Source: Saprospiraceae bacterium
Lineage (GTDB): Bacteria; Bacteroidota; Bacteroidia; Chitinophagales; Saprospiraceae
Direction: 5' to 3'
Length of the DNA: 9,014 nucleotides
Assembly: GCA_013001805.1 (NCBI GenBank)
Contig: JABDLW010000377.1
Span: 1 to 9,014 of the forward strand
Shown here: positions 7,374-9,014 of the stretch, piece by piece
How the letters are laid out: the number at the start of each line of letters is the position of its first letter
Position numbering within the stretch: the stretch's first letter is position 1
Program-made: the position numbers and the translations under genes
Notes under the pieces: model-generated
Told to the model about the DNA's origin: nothing
The model's input: the letters and a program-made list of their open reading frames with translations, nothing else
Database searches by the model: none

Positions 7374-7441
7374 TGCCAGGGCAGATATTTATGGCGACGA
7401 TTTTTTAGGTGAAAAGGCCATGTGAATTAATACGGTAAGTA

Positions 7442-8608
7442 ATGATAAAAATTTTCCACATGGAAAAACTCCCCTATATTTTGATATTAATCCTCTCACT
7501 CTGTGGCTGCCAGCATAACAGAGATAAACCAGGGGAAAAATTACTCCAACCCGGGGTCACTTTTGATCATTTAGTAATTGACTCCCTGGGTGTGGAAAAT
7601 CCGTGGGCAAAAATATGTGGAGACATCAATGGTGATGGTCTTTCGGATATTGTAATAGGTGGACAAAAAGGACCGTTGGTCTGGTATCGAAATCCCGATT
7701 GGCAGCGCTTCGAAATCGCAGCTGGAGGATACAACACCGTCGATGGAGAGGCTGGCGACATTGATGGAGATGGTGATCTGGATGTGGTCATGGGCGGTTT
7801 GATTTGGTATGATAATCCCGGCAATCTAAGGGATGATCCGAGTCAAATTTGGGAGCAGCATCAGATTGCCATTCATCCCACCCATGATGTCGAACTGGCG
7901 GATATTAATAATGATGGAAAGCTGGACATAGTAACCAGAAATCAATCTGATTTTGGGACGAAGAAGGGAAACACCATTCATATCTGGACAAATCCCCACT
8001 CGGGAGATTGGAAGGAAGCAATATTGGAATGTGACCACGGTGAAGGTCTTAAATTGAGTGACCTGGATGCCGATGGTGACACGGATATCATTGGCAGTGG
8101 CTTTTGGTTTGAGAATGTGGCGACAAACGAGTGGCCACGCCATGATATTACGCAATGGAATGCAAGTGCTAATGTGACTGTTGCTGATCTTAATGGTGAC
8201 AAAAGACTTGATATTGTCCTGACACCATCTGAATTGGCGAGTCAGTATTATCGAATATCCTGGTTCGCACAACCGGAAGACATCGACGAAGGTTCCTGGA
8301 CTGAACATATTCTCATAGATTCCATCGAATGCGTCATTCACGGGGTCGCAAATGGAGATTTCAACGGAGATGGTGCAATCGATATTACCTATTCTGAAAT
8401 GCATCAGGGAGCGGATCCGGATGAAGTGGTGGTTTTAATTAATGGCAATCATGGAGAACAGTGGAGCTCAATTTTATTGTCGAAAAAAGGATCGCATAGC
8501 ATACAGGTGGCCGATATGGATGGCGATAAATCTCCGGATATCATGGGTGCAAATTGGAGCGGCAAGGATCAGTCCATAAACCTGTGGCTCGCTAAAAGGA
8601 AGATTTAA
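7442..8608 (+). CDS. FG-GAP/VCBS-repeat lipoprotein, predicted seven-bladed beta-propeller
   Basis: A 388-residue exported lipoprotein. The hydrophobic leader PYILILILSL runs into a lipobox L-C-G-C, with Cys23 the predicted lipidation site, so it is membrane-anchored and probably surface or periplasmic. Seven calcium-binding DxDxDG-type loops of the FG-GAP/VCBS class begin at D61 (DINGDGLSD), D106 (DIDGDGDLD), D154 (DINNDGKLD), D207 (DLDADGDTD), D249 (DLNGDKRLD), D306 (DFNGDGAID) and D358 (DMDGDKSPD), spaced 42-57 residues. Seven repeats match an integrin-alpha-like propeller with one loop per blade. Several are followed by an aromatic segment of the type WYxNP (WYRNP, WYDNP, IWTNP, SWFAQP). 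The start at 7442 has a weak GGTAAG upstream; an alternative ATG at 7460 would keep the leader. No enzymatic motif is present; binding of glycan, protein or another ligand is inferred. It follows the permease by 68 bases, likely in one transcript. Confidence 0.9.
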   Translation: MIKIFHMEKLPYILILILSLCGCQHNRDKPGEKLLQPGVTFDHLVIDSLGVENPWAKICGDINGDGLSDIVIGGQKGPLVWYRNPDWQRFEIAAGGYNTVDGEAGDIDGDGDLDVVMGGLIWYDNPGNLRDDPSQIWEQHQIAIHPTHDVELADINNDGKLDIVTRNQSDFGTKKGNTIHIWTNPHSGDWKEAILECDHGEGLKLSDLDADGDTDIIGSGFWFENVATNEWPRHDITQWNASANVTVADLNGDKRLDIVLTPSELASQYYRISWFAQPEDIDEGSWTEHILIDSIECVIHGVANGDFNGDGAIDITYSEMHQGADPDEVVVLINGNHGEQWSSILLSKKGSHSIQVADMDGDKSPDIMGANWSGKDQSINLWLAKRKI

Positions 8609-8769
8609 ATCATTTGTTACTAAAAAGCGTATTGGATTATTTATCTTAAAAGAACTTTATTAAGCTCTCCCGGCATGATCTTGTTCTAGCTGCAAATTAT
8701 CGGACAGGTGATACCGATGCATATCATTCAGAAAATCAAAAAATAGAATCTAATACTAGCGATCGACTT
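8609..8769. other. Short AT-rich spacer before the oxidoreductase
   Basis: 160 bases with no supported gene and no strong hairpin or T-run terminator after the lipoprotein stop. The oxidoreductase may therefore be read through from the permease-lipoprotein transcript or have its own promoter; neither can be shown. Confidence 0.5.
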
Positions 8770-9014
8770 ATGAAATTAAAAACCAGAAGAAAATTCCTCA
8801 GAGATTTGGGCCTGGGCTCGACATGTCTTTTGACTGCACCGACCATCATTCCTGCCTCCGTTTTAGGTAGAGATGGTCATATCCCTCCCTCAGACCGCAT
8901 TAATCTTGGTATCATCGGAGCAGGCAATCAGGCGGAGAATGACGTAAAAGGTTTCCTGCGGGATAACCGGGTGCAGATCACAGCTATTTGCGATGTAAAC
9001 AAACAGAGCACTGG
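8770..9014 (+). CDS. Gfo/Idh/MocA-family oxidoreductase with Tat signal, 3'-truncated by window edge
   Basis: The first 81 codons of an NAD(P)-dependent sugar or sugar-acid dehydrogenase-like protein; the rest lies outside the window. Residues 5-11 (TRRKFLRD) form a twin-arginine export motif with R6-R7, followed by a moderately hydrophobic stretch (GLGSTCLLTAPTIIP), so the folded, cofactor-loaded protein is expected in the periplasm. The segment VLGRDGHIPPSDRINLGIIGAGNQ is the well-known leader of secreted Bacteroidota and Planctomycetes members of this family. GIIGAG at 47-52 is the Rossmann dinucleotide loop, and D75 in TAICDV stands at the end of the second strand where it should bind the NAD ribose. 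The active-site EKP region is not yet reached, so activity cannot be judged. The start is ATG 8770; no Shine-Dalgarno. Context suggests a role in modifying a sugar or in NAD-dependent glycosidase-type chemistry, as inference. Confidence 0.9.
   Translation, partial: MKLKTRRKFLRDLGLGSTCLLTAPTIIPASVLGRDGHIPPSDRINLGIIGAGNQAENDVKGFLRDNRVQITAICDVNKQST

Noticed and set aside
7826..8404. A 192-codon open frame on the minus strand
   Set aside because: It lies wholly inside the FG-GAP lipoprotein gene, whose seven regular repeats are unmistakable; the antisense translation shows no domain, signal or plausible start context.
1..9014. CRISPR arrays, tRNA/rRNA genes, intact insertion sequences or prophage genes
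   Set aside because: No regularly spaced direct repeats, cloverleaf-like sequences, transposase or phage proteins were found on either strand.

Overview
The window looks like chromosomal DNA of a member of the Bacteroidota, probably an environmental or marine polysaccharide degrader (Saprospiria- or Cytophagia-like). The evidence is the gene families and their Bacteroidota-style sequence signatures: a GH106-type alpha-L-rhamnosidase, an SSS-family sugar/acid symporter, an FG-GAP/VCBS lipoprotein, and a Tat-exported Gfo/Idh/MocA oxidoreductase carrying the 'VLGR-G...SDRIN-GIIG' leader. Shine-Dalgarno sites are weak or absent before most starts, and spacers are AT-rich. Assignment below phylum is inference.

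Layout. Positions 1-1407 (+) hold a sodium:solute symporter that lacks only its extreme N-terminus, cut by the window edge. It overlaps by ATGA with a secreted alpha-L-rhamnosidase (GH106-like). That enzyme is broken into two frames, 1404-2939 and about 2938-4431, by an apparent 2-nt loss (or 1-nt gain) at 2934-2937. Everything downstream of the break is intact. Positions 4432-5169 contain no gene, but they include a sharp, roughly 220-nt GC-rich island (4691-4911) full of nested inverted repeats, the most unexplained feature of the window. A compact hairpin at 5092-5120 lies beyond the 3' end of a small secreted protein encoded on the minus strand (5170-5544). Another gene-poor spacer (5545-5948) follows.

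The right part is all plus strand: a DASS/CitT-type anion permease (5949-7373), a lipoprotein with seven FG-GAP/VCBS calcium-binding repeats, probably a seven-bladed beta-propeller (7442-8608), and the first 81 codons of a Tat-signal Gfo/Idh/MocA oxidoreductase (8770 to the window end).

Working together (inference): the left pair fits release of L-rhamnose from a rhamnose-containing glycan and Na+-driven uptake of the product. The right set fits uptake of an organic anion, surface display of a propeller protein, and periplasmic oxidation or lyase chemistry on a sugar. No SusC/SusD pair, regulator, tRNA, rRNA, CRISPR array or intact transposase is visible. No system of clearly new type can be demonstrated from the sequence alone. 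The structured island and the rhamnosidase frame break are the two places worth a second look.
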